Assembly (NCBI GenBank): GCA_003439945.1
Contig: QVRM01000283.1
Coordinates: 658,001 to 722,000 of the forward strand
DNA: 64,000 bases
Direction: 5' to 3'
Source of the DNA: Dermanyssus gallinae
Lineage: Eukaryota; Arthropoda; Arachnida; Mesostigmata; Dermanyssidae
In this document: positions 10,140 to 21,103 of the stretch, one piece after another
How positions within the stretch are numbered: position 1 is the stretch's first letter
Layout of the letters: each line of letters starts with the position of its first letter
The notes under the pieces: generated by a model
Told to the model about the DNA's origin: nothing
Databases searched by the model: none
The model's input: the letters and a program-made list of their open reading frames with translations, nothing else
Program-made: the position numbers and the translations under genes

Positions 10140-11499
10140 CCTTATATTTGTTGATTTAACCATAGATAGTATTGAGATTGTATCAGATGAAAGAACGCTT
10201 AGTGATTCATAGGAATTTGAAACGTATAGGAATCCTTAGAAATTCGAATCATCGACGTTACTGGAATTATATTATATATAGTTACTATACGTATAAAACA
10301 TTAGGAACTCTTCTGGTCGCATTAAAAGGTTCTAACGAACGCTGGCGCATTTTATTTGATTGTTTAATTTAAACAGCTATTCGACTACACTGTCGAATAT
10401 CGCGCCACTCACGCATGTCTTATGACCACTTGTTCCTTGATTCTTCTACCTGTTTCTGCAGTGCCAGTGTTGTTTTGTTGTGCCATTCTATTTTTCTCGT
10501 CTCAAAAACCGGTGACGGCTGTTGTGCCACATCACGTAAGTCGATATAATCGAACACTTCAATGCAATGCTACATCGTCATCGAATTGAACGAGGCCGAA
10601 GAAAGATTGTAATCAAGGTAGGTCGAAACGACGTTGAATTCTTGAGTGATAGTATCAATTGTATAGGATGCCAGAAGAAATTATACAAGTGTTTGATGTA
10701 ATTGCTTGTTTACCACTAGGTAGAATAAGGACAGCCGAACATAAAATTGAATATCATTTTATAGCTACATTTATTTTCTTTGGTGAGGAGGTATCATTGT
10801 CTCCTGTGTTTGTCGAACTTTATTTTCCAGAGCGATTAAAATAGCCTGAATACATATAAGTATATATTATATATTGGGCTTATCCAAGAAATGACGAAAT
10901 GCATGTCTGCGATCCCAAAAAGCGCACGCCAACTATAGCGCCAGTGAGGGCCGTTCTTTCAAAGTTACCAAAACAAATATCAGGTTTAGAATTGTTTGGT
11001 ACAGTCCGCGTAAGTGTGCCCGGTGCGGAAGGAGACTTTGCTGTTTGAACACGGGAATGTCCAGACGTCTCCTGCAGCCATGTCTAAATTACGCAAACTA
11101 AACTTCTAAACTGTCGAACGTAGTTCCTAAATCCAGCTCCGACTGACTATTATCTGTTTGGAGGCCGCAACAATAGCTCTCCAGATTATTTTGCTCCTGG
11201 TATTAAGGCTAATGAGAGTTGCTTAACTGGATGTGTTCAAATGGGACTATATTAAACAACAAAATGCTTTGTCCGGTTAGTTATTGCATTCGATGACATG
11301 ATTTGGTTCATCCTCATGATTTATATATACTTGTATATGTAAATATATGGAGACTTAGAATTTGTTTAACTATTTGGGTGTAAACAATTGCCTTTAAGCG
11401 AACGTGACGATAAACTACATCAGGCTTACATCCAGACCCGGTGTCCACCACCCGGACAAAGTGCCAAGCAGCGTCGTAGCGTTACCGCATTGTATATCC
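10140..11499. other. Intergenic; nothing recognised
   Basis: Small open frames (10172-10372, 10659-10844) show no known motif and no splice or transposon context. The sequence is AT-rich. Confidence 0.4.
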
Positions 11500-11960
11500 A
11501 ATGACAGCTTTTGCCGGAAAAATTTCAAACACGTGGGTTCCCCGTGGCTAATCTGAGACATTTGCGTACCTTACCAGTAACTCTTTCGATCACTTTACCT
11601 GAGCCCCTTAAGCTCGAAGGGAAAGATCTAAAATCCATGAAGTCCCCGACAAATGCATACTTCCGATACTTTTTCTCTCCGTCTGCCAAACATTATAGCC
11701 ATGACGACTGGACAGCATTGCTAGGACTATGAAGAACATGCTGCGCGACAACCGCTGCTCGAAAGTGGTCATGTCGTATGCTGTTGCAAGCATTTTCAAA
11801 GTCTAATTTACTTCCTACTACTATGCTTTCTTACCTGGACTAAAAATAGGCTTGCACAGCATGGATTACCATTGCTGTATCACTTCTAGTAGCAAAGCCG
11901 AGCTGATGTTTACTTTTGCATCGTCGCCGATTAATAAAGTATTCCTCCAGAATGTAATCT
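11500..11960 (-). mobile_element. Relic of the REL-type non-LTR reverse transcriptase
   Basis: The minus strand reads KHQLGFATRSDTAMVIHAVQ, then SKLDFENACNSIRHDHFRAA. This aligns with DHQLGFATPGGCEAAVHSTR and VKLDFRNAFNSIRRDHLLSA of the long element at 17167-20150 (around RT motif A). Several in-frame stops mark it as old. Confidence 0.75.
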
Positions 11961-12660
11961 TCCTGCTATCCCACTGAGAGTGTAGTGCCCACCCCTATTT
12001 TTAATGAAAATACAATTTTTCCAAAACTTATAGACAAGAGATTCGTTGGCGGCTCCCCCTAGTAGAATATCGATACGTTTGGTACATCGATACATCCTTT
12101 CCCATTGTCCGAGCATGTAAATCTTAAAGAATCCTGATCTGATAAAGTCAAGACTGCAGTGGGACTTGTGAAAAACCTTGCCACTGCGCGGCTATATATC
12201 GACACAAACAAGCTATCCGCAGGAGACGCTTTAGCAAGCTTTTACACATCTTTATCGGTCAACTTTGCACTCAATCTCCTCTTCAAATCCTTCTCGAAAG
12301 TACCAAATTCCCTACGTTTCTGGTGACCGACCAACCAATTCTTCGTATCCGAGATCGAGGTCCCGGGTGTTCAGCTTATGATAACTGCCAACGACCGCAA
12401 CTTACTCTTGACATGTGTAAGGCCAAGTACAACAGGGGCAACAATTGTAGAGGCAACCATGCCGAATTATTATTGATAGTGTCTACATCATTTACGATAT
12501 TTAGAAGACATTCGAGCACAATCGTCTTCGCTGTCTTGAGTATTAGAAACTGAATGTGGGTTGTCACCTGGTTAAGTTGTAGACGAATGGGTTTGTTGCA
12601 GGCTGCCAGAAGGTGACACATTGATGTGTCTCAGTAAACCCCTTAGGGTAAGCGTCTTTC
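11961..12660. other. Probably more transposon-derived sequence; not assigned
   Basis: No clear gene. Weak frames on both strands lack motifs. It lies between the REL-type RT relic and the 3' end of the large LINE family A copy. Confidence 0.3.
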
Positions 12661-13197
12661 GATATTGGATCTTCTTACTTATCATCATCATCAAATTTAT
12701 TTCACTCATATTGAGTATGCATAAAACATAGGAAATTATATAGTTGTCTGCTGCTCGCGGCATGTTATTCGAGAGAGGCAGTGTAGTTGTTTCTTCGCAA
12801 GGGCCAGGCAGGCAGGCGCATGAAACTTCGTACACGCGTGAGAGCACGGTCGACAGATGCACTCTGTGTACTCCTCGTGGAAGCTCGTGTTTGAACAGGT
12901 CAGGTGATGATAGCCATGGACTATGTATCTAGTATAGACGTGGCGATTGTCACATGCAAGACCAGACCAGAGTTGAGAGGCACTGAAAATATCCACGTCT
13001 CCAATCTCTCGTCGGACCTGTTTAACTTTATTTTCCTATTCCGAGATAAAGCTCTCGAATGGTACTATACGCGGCGTCTTCAACCTCAATTGAATTATCT
13101 CAACAATCTGTGCACAGTCTGACATTAGGTGCACAAAGCGGCTCCTTGCCCGCATTGACAGGCAAAGTACCCTCTTCATGTACATTGTGAAACACCT

Positions 13198-13896
13198 TTA
13201 AAGCAAACCAAAGTTTGCCCGGGTGAGGTGTTCCCATATTCTGTCAAGACCATACATCAGCTTTGGAACAATCTTGAGGTAGAAGAGTGCCACTGCCGTC
13301 GGGACGGATAGTCGCCGGACGTCGCCTATCTCTCCATAAAGGGAGATTAAGGCTGTGCACACTGTCTCGGCGATGTGAGCTGTAAAGGTCGTCCCAGCAT
13401 AGTGAAGCCAAAACCCCAGATACCGGAAAGACTTGACGGATTCCAAGGATTGGCCACTGCAACGTATAACGTCTTTAGCAGTCAATCGACCTTCTCTTCT
13501 GAAATGCATAGCCTTGGTTTTCATGGCGTTTATTTCCAGCCCCCTTAAAACAAGAATTAGCTCCACCAGAGAAGTGATGCGCTTGATGGCATCCAGGTGG
13601 TGATGAGCGATCACTGTGTTATCTGCATACATCACAACTGTAGCCTTCTGGCACTCCTGTCGCATATAACCGACAAAATCGGCAAGCAGATGAGTGAAGG
13701 AGACGCATCTCAATGAGTCGCCTTGCGAGGTTCCCACATTTTGCCTTACCTGCAACACTTCCTGCTCACCTTGTACCTGTAAGGTGTCCTCATTAAAGAA
13801 GCTCGAAATTACGCTCAGACGAACAACCCCTGCGTGTTGGAATGACTTCACCAGGAGATATCGAGGTGCTTTGTCGAAGGCTTTGACGCAGTCTAT
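13198..13896 (-). pseudogene. LINE family A RT, palm to thumb
   Basis: The frame gives motif A (AVFIDCVKAFDKAP), motif B (NVGTSQGDSLRCVSF), motif C (VVMYADNTVIA, with Asn in place of the second Asp of YADD) and downstream SFRYLGFWLHYAGTTFTAHI. The changed YADD motif suggests an inactive enzyme even without the insertion. Confidence 0.8.
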
Positions 13897-13909
13897 AAAG
13901 ACTGCATAC

Positions 13910-14198
13910 GTCGTCGAGACAGTGCGCACAGCCCTAAATTCTTTTTATGGAGAGATAGGCGATGTCCGGCGACTGTCCGTCCCGGCGGCAGTGGCGCTTT
14001 GCCAGAGTGCGTCTGTCGACTGTGCTCTCAGGTGTGTACGAAGTTTTATGCGTCTGCCTGCCTGGCCCTTGCGAAGAGATCACTGCACTGCCTCTCTCGA
14101 ATAACATGCCACGAGCAGCTGACTGTATAAGTATATTCTGTATAAGTGTGTATCTCATATGCATACTCAATATGAGTGAAACAAATATAATGAAAAAA
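13910..14198 (+). mobile_element. Short LINE family A copy inserted in the larger one
   Basis: The insert is in the opposite orientation to its host. It begins with VETVRTALNSFYGEIGDVRR, homologous to the host's own AETVCTALISLYGEIGDVRR (about 13310-13380), then jumps directly to the family's 3' end, shared with 12735-12870, and ends in an A-rich tail. The repeat ATAAAGACTGCATAC at 13895-13909 and 14199-14213 is the target site duplication. It is 5'-truncated and internally deleted. Confidence 0.85.
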
Positions 14199-14213
14199 AT
14201 AAAGACTGCATAC

Positions 14214-14608
14214 AAATGGCCTCTGGGTTTTGCCACAGCTCGCTCTATCTCTGGCTGAAGCACATGGATTGCATCACGCTTTCCCCGATGTCTCCAGAAC
14301 CCAAATTGCTCCGGCGGAAGGCTCTGGTCGATCACGTACTGGATCTGTTTTATAACAAATTTGCAGAAGATCTTCTTCAGCGTTTTTTCAGACGCTATAC
14401 CGCGGTATAAGTTTGAACCTGGTCTGTCATTACCATGCTTGTCCTTAAATAAAAGAGAAAGCCTGGCGATATGCCAGACTCCTGGCATTTGTCCCCTCTT
14501 GATGATCTCGTTGTGGAAATCACAAAGATGGTTTGCCAAAAGTGGCTTAGACTGCACCCAGTGCTCATAGTACTCTACACCCAGTGCTCTGGCCCCGCAC
14601 TCTTTCAT
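14214..14608 (-). pseudogene. LINE family A RT, fingers part
   Basis: The frame reads VWHIARLSLLFKDKHGNDRP, NLYRGIASEKTLKKIFCKFV and PEQFGFWRHRGKRDAIHVLQ. It belongs to the same RT as 13198-13896; the two are separated by the short inserted copy. Confidence 0.8.
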
Positions 14609-14889
14609 CTCGGAAGAGAGAACAGGACCTGACTTACGTCTTCTGCCTCAAAGAGCAGATTTATAGTATCCTGCTCCAATGTGAGCGGGCGCTTAATCAT
14701 TGGAGCCAGGCGTACCGTCCCGCAGTTATTTAGAAGACCGCTCAGGTGACTCGTTACCTGTTCGTCGCTGAGCAGGTGGTTCGCCCCGCTACGGGGTCGC
14801 TCAACGTAGACTACTTTTTCGAGCAGTGGGATTTCCATCCGCCTCGTATTTACGCTTGTGGGCATAGTATAGCTTTATGTTAGCTTTTC

Positions 14890-15401
14890 TACTGTTGAAA
14901 AAGTCAAGCCTGCGTCTAGCTAGCAGCTGCGGTGGTGCCTTTATTCTCGCTTGGCGCAAGATCTCGAGCACCCCACGGTGAGAGAGATAGCAAGCTTGAG
15001 AAAACTACTGTCGTGATGTCCTCTGCCCCGGTCCCTTCCACCTGACTACACTTCTCATAGTTCTCTTTTGCAGTTCACAGCCTCATAGATGAGATACCCA
15101 CACAGAAATCGTTCTTCCTCACACATTACGCCGGCGGTAAACGTTTATGTAGGTAAATTGATAATCCACCCACTGGTCTGCCACAGCCTACAGCAGGTTG
15201 AACTGCCAATTGGTAGAACGCTCGCATCTTATTGATATGCAGTTCCTCCCCCTGGTAGGTCTCCGTAAGGAGTGCAATGTCCACCGACGTGAGCATGTCA
15301 ACTGGAGCTAGATCTATTGCTCGTCTTAGTCCCTCATAGTTCCAAAGAAGCAGCCGCGGAGACCTGGTAGTCTCCACGTTAGCATCTCTAGATCTGTTCA
15401 A
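14890..15401 (-). pseudogene. LINE family A endonuclease remnant
   Basis: The frame at 15126-15401 carries the start of an APE-like domain: LLLWNYEGLRRAIDLAPVDM, VDIALLTETYQG and GCGRPVGGLSIYLHK. The catalytic second half is absent between 14890 and 15126. Confidence 0.65.
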
Positions 15402-16179
15402 TCACTTGCGAAGAGCCGGACCGCCAGGCGCGATAAAGCTGTCTATGAGCATTTCCTCGTAGGGAGTACCACCAAGCCAACGACGAAACAGGATACTTTT
15501 AGCCCAGCACTCACTCTTGCTACACTTTAAGTACTCGCCGTTACCCAGCACTACACAGAACGCGACATCATTCCCCTGCGTTCGCATTTTTAATACTGCC
15601 TTCACATAAATTATCTTGTTAACGAGCCATGTGCGTAGGTTGACAGCTAACATTTTGGCCGCCAGCCGTGCTACTCTTAGCGCGTTGAACCTGCCTGGCC
15701 CAGCATACACTTCGAGATCACCCACTCCGTCAGCTGCGCTGCTTTGTTTTGCCACTCCTCCTCCGTTAGACGGTAACTAAATGATCGTTGTCTTCCTCGT
15801 CTTTCCTGGTCTCCGCGGTAGTCTCCGTTGGCGATAGTGTGGCCGCTGCAGCTTGACTTCCCGTTGGCGTGTTGTCTTTTATCGGCTCATTTGCCTCGAA
15901 TGTAGTGGCGGTGTTGTTGTTGCCGCCGCCGCTACTGCTACCGCTGCTGTTAAGACGAGCTGGTGTAGCACTGCGTTTGGCACCGCAGAGACTGCCCTTG
16001 CCGCTCTCTCCGGTGGCGCTGTCATAGATCGGCTTTGCTGATACAAGCAGATCTCCGCCTTCCGTCAACCCTGGCTTCTTGTTCCTCCGCGCTTTTCGTG
16101 TTCCGTCCGTTTTCTTCACGCTAACCTTTTCTGCTGTAGAAGAATTCGAGAGATCTTGCAATGAAAATTGTCTTATCAC
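15402..16179 (-). pseudogene. LINE family A ORF1 (two frame-shifted pieces)
   Basis: The first piece (15766-16179) is rich in Ser, Thr, Asn and Gly (SSGSSSGGGNNNTATT). A second piece in other frames (15402-15768) includes LTEEEWQNKAAQLTEWVISK and WAKSILFRRWLGGTPYEEML. ORF1 proteins of non-LTR elements bind RNA; no zinc knuckle or RRM is seen here. Confidence 0.5.
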
Positions 16180-16199
16180 ATTGTTAACTGTTTCTGAGT

Positions 16200-17144
16200 T
16201 TATTAGCCTGCGCTAGCAGCTGTAAAACCTCTATTACCATCATGATAGCACACCTATGGTGCAATCTGCTGCCAAGTGATCTGCTCCTCCGCCATTACGG
16301 CATGCTCGTTGCAGTATTTAAAGGAATGTCGTTTAAAAATAATAATTACTTTTGTGAGCGGCTTTTTCGCGTCCTGCTCGCTAGTGTATAAACGGAAAGC
16401 GTCAATCATGCTAAATACGGGCAGTTCCAAAATAATTTACATATTTTCTGTAAAAATTGTGGACACTCTGTGGATACGTTTACAAAAACCTCGTAACTGA
16501 TTTCATTAACAAAGACTTTATTATATACCTTCACGAATTTTTAGCTATCTTTACTATCAGTGTGGTCTGACTTTTTTGTCTGCTTTGCAACAGAGATATT
16601 GCCATTCTGATAAAAGCTGAATCTGTGTAGCTGAATGTCTTAAGGTCCCTTCAATACAATTAGCAGTTTGGTTGCCGTCTGTGTAAAAAGCGCTCGGAAA
16701 TTCATTTATATTTCTACGAGGGGGGGACTTATGACTTAAAGACTCTGTTAAGGGTCTCATTAATTGAGGTATGTCTAGGGGGTCGTTATGTACTAATGAT
16801 ACACAATAGGTTGTGAAGTCTCAGTTTGTTCACGAGGTGACCACATTGGCACTAATCAGCTCTGACTATGTTTATTCCTAGTTGTATCAAAAAGGAACTC
16901 TAGTCACGCTGGGATAGTTTGTTAGGCCTCCTTTGCTCTATCTGGGAGGGGGATTTTCCTGTTCTCTGCGCTAAGCATTGAAATAATGGCAGGGCCAGGG
17001 TAGGCAAGTCGTCAGCTCATTAGATGGGTTAGCCCCTCGCACAATTTCTTCTTGAGAACGAGAAAAATACTTGAGTAAGAAAACGTCCCTATGGGCTCCC
17101 GAAGTAAACGGTCGGCAATACGTTATAGCTTTTGTCTCTAGCGC
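16200..17144. other. Intergenic; nothing recognised
   Basis: No motif-bearing ORF, tRNA-like head or transposon end was seen. Short frames at 16276-16500 and 16557-16760 have no features. Confidence 0.4.
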
Positions 17145-17166
17145 TATATATATATATATATATATA
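17145..17166. repeat. (TA)n tract at the 5' border of the REL-type element
   Basis: Eleven TA units immediately before the retrotransposon sequence that starts at 17167. Confidence 0.95.
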
Positions 17167-17207
17167 CAGTCCTCCGCCTCCCCGATGGTGGGAAGGATGA
17201 CCGGTCA

Positions 17208-18875
17208 TTGGCGGTTATTGTCCGGAAGAACCTTCGCGACTTTGCTCAGGGGAGACGGTTTGACGATGGCAGTAGTCCTCTTTCAAACATACGTCCCCGA
17301 CAGCGGACAGTTGATACCGTCCGGCTAGCCATTACCAAGCTTTCGGAAGGCGACGTCTCTTCGGCGGCCAGGGTCTTAATCTCAGAAGACACGCTGGCGC
17401 AGAAGCCTAGCGAGACGGTTTCGCTCTTGGATAAGCACCCGCCCGCGCCGTCACCTCTGTCCTGGCCCAGCCCTCCTCAAGTGCCCTTGCCATCAACCAC
17501 ATCAGCCGACAATGTTCGATCCGCCATAAAAACGTTTTCGCGAAGTTCCGCCGCGGGCCTTGATTTCATCAGACCACGGCTACTACAAGACCTGCTGTCT
17601 CCCGCTTTAGGAGCTGTCGCCGACCGCCTTGCGGCCGCCCTCGCCAAAGTCGTTGATCTTCTACGCTGGGGCTCGCCGCTCTCCGAATGGCGACCGCTCA
17701 TCTTTGGGGCCCGACTTTTCGCCCTCAAGAAGAAAGATGGCAGCGTGAGGCCCATCGCATGCTCATCTGCAATCCGGAGGCTAGCGGCAAAAATCGGCAT
17801 CTTTGAGAACAAGGCAGATATCTCATGTGCTCTTGGTGACCATCAGCTTGGGTTTGCGACACCGGGAGGATGCGAGGCCGCAGTGCATTCGACTCGGTCC
17901 TTTTTGGAGTCACGCTCTGAAGCTACCCTTGTGGTCAAGCTGGACTTCAGGAACGCGTTCAACAGTATTCGAAGGGACCATTTGTTGAGCGCGGTGAAAG
18001 CTTGGGCCCCGAGCATGTTCCACCAGGTGGAACTAGCTTATAAGGAGCCATCCTGCCTTCTTCTGCCGCACGGTGTCATAATGTCGCAGACTGGGGTACA
18101 GCAGGGCGACCCGCTGGGCCCGCCGCTGTTCTGCCTGGCAGTCAAAGACTTAGTTGACTCCCTCGAGTGCCCGCTTAACGTATGGTACTTGGACGACGGT
18201 GTACTGGGTGGCGCCCCCGATGCAGTTCTGAGGGATCTCCACAGAATCATCGAGTTCGCTGAACGGAGCGGCCTGGCTCTAAACTCTGCGAAGTGTGAGG
18301 TCCATGCTGTAGGAGGTGCTGCGGACTCTGAAGTGGTGGAGGCTCTCCCAGGGTGCAAGACTGTCGGCACGGATTTAGAGTTGCTGGGCGTACCTCTTTT
18401 CCCGCAAGGAGTTCCGGCTGCCCTCGAGAGGTGGCTGGCCAAGCTAGAAGATGCGATGTCACGCATTCACTTGGTGGGTTCTCATCGAGGCCTCTTTCTT
18501 CTGAGATCTTCCTTCTCGGCCCTACGTCTCAACCACTTGTTTCGAGGTGCAGATTGTTCACTGGCTTCCGGACTTCTTGAACGACTTAACGACAGCATGC
18601 TAGCTACAGTGGAGGCGTTGCTGAACCTCAGTCTATCCACGAGTGCACGCCGACAAGCTCTACTCCCCGTTCTTTGGGGTGGCCTAGGGTTACCTGATGC
18701 GACTGTCTTATCTGAGATAGCTCTGGCAGCTTCTCTACACAGGTCTATGCAACAGGCTAGAACCCTCCTCGATTCGGCTGCCCTCACAGACTTAGAAGCC
18801 CGATTGGAAACAAGCCACCGTAGAGCAGTTGCCCTGTGCGGCCACGAGCCCGCCGAAGCTGGACAGCAAAAGAGA
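17208..18875 (+). CDS. Reverse transcriptase of the REL-type element
   Basis: RT motifs are seen in order: GSVRPIACSSAIRRLAAKI, DHQLGFATPGGCEAAVHSTR, motif A VVKLDFRNAFNSIRRDHLL, motif B GVQQGDPLGPPLFCLAVKD, motif C VWYLDDGVLGG and motif D-like ALNSAKCEVHAV. YLDD in place of YADD is found in a number of arthropod REL-type elements. The RT part is open throughout, so this copy is fairly young. The chosen start is only the first Met of the frame; the true ORF start lay upstream and was lost by truncation. Confidence 0.8.
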
Positions 18876-19288
18876 GAAATACTTACACTCCCGCCCTTTA
18901 ACCGCGATTTAATACGCGCGGACCCGAACGGGAGTGCCCACCAGCCCGAATTGACAGGCCAGCAGATCCCCCACCCTCCCCCCTATCGAGGTTTGGAATG
19001 GGGGTACCACACTACTCCACCGTACCGATTAGACGCATTCACCTCGCGATTCCGCGTTACACCCCGGAATATACCTTCTCCCCGAAGGGCATTGGACCAC
19101 TCCAGAGCAGGGGTTCCCCGTAAAATACGGGGCCAGAAGGCCCTCTCGACCGGTGGTCTGCGTTCGTGTGGCCACTTCTCGCTCATTTTGCCTATTAAGC
19201 CAAGGCAGCAGGCGTCCCGGACGGTACCACCGAGTGTCACTCGGGGCGTTAACCGTCCAGCCCGGGGGACTTCTATGCAGCACGAGTC
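18876..19288. other. GC-rich insert inside the REL-type element
   Basis: Compared with the related copy at 35810-36691, where SQKSWSTPLQEKTFVHLLEQ follows on directly, this copy has about 410 extra bases between AGQQK and GWTEHEQRVVDLIAGC. The insert has no known motif and encodes only a chance frame. A perfect 19-bp inverted repeat lies at its right end (19253-19271 and 19285-19303), with the second arm inside the element proper. Confidence 0.6.
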
Positions 19289-20079
19289 CCCCGGGCTGGA
19301 CGGAGCACGAGCAAAGGGTCGTAGACCTCATTGCGGGATGCACGACGGACGCCGACAAGGCCAGGCTGCGCGCCGTCTCCTCCAAGGGGGCGGGCGCATG
19401 GCTACACGCCATTCCCTGTGCCCGGATCGGGACCCTGTTAGATGATGAGTCGGTAAGGATTGCCGTCGGACTTCGTTTGGGAACAGACATTGTATACACT
19501 CACACCTGCGTCTGCGGAGACGTCGTCGGGCCAGACGGACGCCACGGGCTGTCCTGTATCGTCAGCGCAGGTAGGCGAGCAAGACACCAAGCCCTGAATG
19601 AAACCTTCAGTCGAGCTTTACGATCCAGTGGTCTGCCGTGCGTCCTTGAACCCGTCGGGCTAGACAGGGAGGGCGGCAAGAGACCTGACGGGCTGACCTT
19701 AACTCCGTTCGAGAGCGGGTGCATGCTGGTTTGGGACGCGACAGTTACTGACTCATTAGCCCCTTCAATGGTCAGTGCTGGCGCGGCCCGGGCTAGTCAT
19801 GCTTCGGCTCTCGCCGAGGCAAACAAGGTTAGAAAGTACCAGAACATCGGGTACCCGTACAAGTTTTATCCCTTTGCCTTCGAGACCCTCGGCGGGCCCG
19901 GTCCATCCACTCGAAGTTTGCTACAAAAGGTCGGGAAACGCCTGATTCTAGCCAGCGGAGACAAACGAGCGGGTGATTTTCTCAGACAGCGCCTGTCGCT
20001 GGATGTGCAACGGGGCAATGCGGCCTCGGTTCGGGGCACTCTCCAGAAATGGCTGGTCCCTACACTGGACCCCGCGTAA
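19289..20079 (+). CDS. CCHC and restriction-like endonuclease domain of the REL-type element
   Basis: The frame carries a Cys/His motif (CVCGDVVGPDGRHGLSC), then RRARHQALNETFSRAL, and the endonuclease signature GKRPDGLTLTPF followed by LVWDATVTDSLAPSMV. The Asp residues of RPDG and VWDAT are the expected catalytic ones, with EANKVRKY downstream. It ends QRLSLDVQRGNAASVRGTLQ and a stop. In this family the domain nicks the genomic target to prime reverse transcription. Confidence 0.85.
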
Positions 20080-20145
20080 CGGTGCACACGTTCGCAGGGA
20101 CTCAAATGTCATGTTCCCACCCTGAATGATTGATTACATTGAATA

Positions 20146-20148
<3 letters not shown>

Positions 20149-20181
<33 letters not shown>
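20149..20181. repeat. (TA)n tract at the 3' border of the REL-type element
   Basis: About 16 TA units directly after the 3' end of the retrotransposon. Confidence 0.95.
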
Positions 20182-20184
<3 letters not shown>

Positions 20185-20310
20185 TGGGCAATATGTGTTA
20201 TCGGTCTGAAATGAACTTGAGTGCTAAGATACTTGCACAAACGAACAAACTGTTTGCGCATTTGTAAATAAAGTACAAATTAATCACTCTATGGGTTCAC
20301 AATATATATA

Positions 20311-21103
20311 CAGTCCCTGAAAAAAGTATAGGGCCACCCAGAGTAACAACGAACACTTCCATCGACATTTGGGGTCTCGCATTACTTTGAATCATGAAAT
20401 TTCCACATTTGGCTCAGCAACACCGCGAACAAATTATAAAGTCACCATTAAGATGCATGTCTTAACGAATGAATTAAGAATAACGACGTTTGGTCTAATT
20501 TAACGGCTCGACAGAAACAAAGGCATCCCTCCTACCAGAAGTTTTTTCTTTGTTGAAACGATAGGCTTAGGCTGGCGCCTCATGGATGAAGAAAAGGCTC
20601 CTATCAAGGTTTATAAGGACATCGGCCTCTCTAATCACAAAATTTCCCGTCAATTGAGCGTTGTGCCCAAGTAGTAAATAACTTTGTTAATTTATGCAAA
20701 AATACGCCTTGAAAAGTTCCGGGCGTCCAAATTCTATTTCGGAACGAAACAAGCTGCAATTCTGAAGAAAGCGTCGAACTCTGCGCCCTCGGCGAGGGCA
20801 ATTGCGGCAGCGGCCGACGTGCAAACGAACATGCAAAATGTGCAAAGCTTCCTCAGGAAGACACATTGGCAAAAACACAAGAAAAAACAACGATTGACCG
20901 CTGACCGATGCAAGCTCGTCTTAACTTCGCCCACGATGAAATGTCATGGACCACTGAGTGCCCACGATACGATGTCATGGACCACTGAGTGACACAGAGT
21001 GCTCTTTTCGGATGAAAAAAATTTAACTTTGATGAACCGGATCGATTTAACTATTATTTGCACGATGTCCGCAAGAAAGAACGCATTTTGTCGTGTTAAG
21101 AAG
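20311..21103 (+). mobile_element. Tc3-like transposon, 5' part
   Basis: The element begins CAGTCCCTGAAAAAAGTATA after a short (TA) run; the same end is seen on the other strand at 40985. Further in is a transposase N-terminal region (RAIAAAADVQTNMQNVQSFL, HWQKHKKKQRLTADRCKLVL) and the first catalytic block (VLFSDEKNFNFDEPDRFNYY, LHDVRKKERI). The remainder is missing, because a mariner relic starts at about 21104. Stops interrupt the frame at 20990. Confidence 0.75.

Larger units (their letters stand above)
12665..16180 (-). mobile_element. LINE family A, long degraded copy
   Basis: Read on the minus strand from 16180 down: an ORF1-like frame (15766-16179, Ser/Thr/Gln-rich), a second ORF1 segment (15402-15755), an APE endonuclease start (15126-15401, LLLWNYEGLRRAIDLAPVDM, VDIALLTETYQG), a linker, then RT (14608-13198: NLYRGIASEKTLKKIFCKFV, PEQFGFWRHRG, AVFIDCVKAFDKAPRYLLVK, MYADNTVIAHHH). 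It ends in a Cys/His C-terminus near 12870-12960 and a (GAT)n-like tail at 12680-12697. The endonuclease is internally deleted and the ORFs are frame-shifted. A second, shorter member of the family is inserted in its RT (13910-14198). Confidence 0.85.
17167..20148 (+). mobile_element. Non-LTR retrotransposon with restriction-like endonuclease (R2/R4-like), 5'-truncated
   Basis: One long frame (to 19445) contains the reverse transcriptase and a second (19153-20079) a C-terminal CCHC motif and a PD-(D/E)xK-type endonuclease. The order RT, CCHC, REL is that of the R2/R4/CRE group. The element starts directly after a (TA)n tract and ends in ...GAATAAATAA followed by another (TA)n tract. It is 5'-truncated, as the N-terminal zinc finger region is missing. 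A GC-rich insert of about 410 bp (18876-19288) separates RT from endonuclease and shifts the frame. Other copies or relics: 2380-2510, 11500-11960, 33540-34315, 35716-36668, 61115-61700. Confidence 0.85.

Noticed and set aside
17477..19499. Long minus-strand ORFs opposite the REL-type element
   Set aside because: They are GC-rich shadows of the RT and endonuclease frames and carry no motif of their own.
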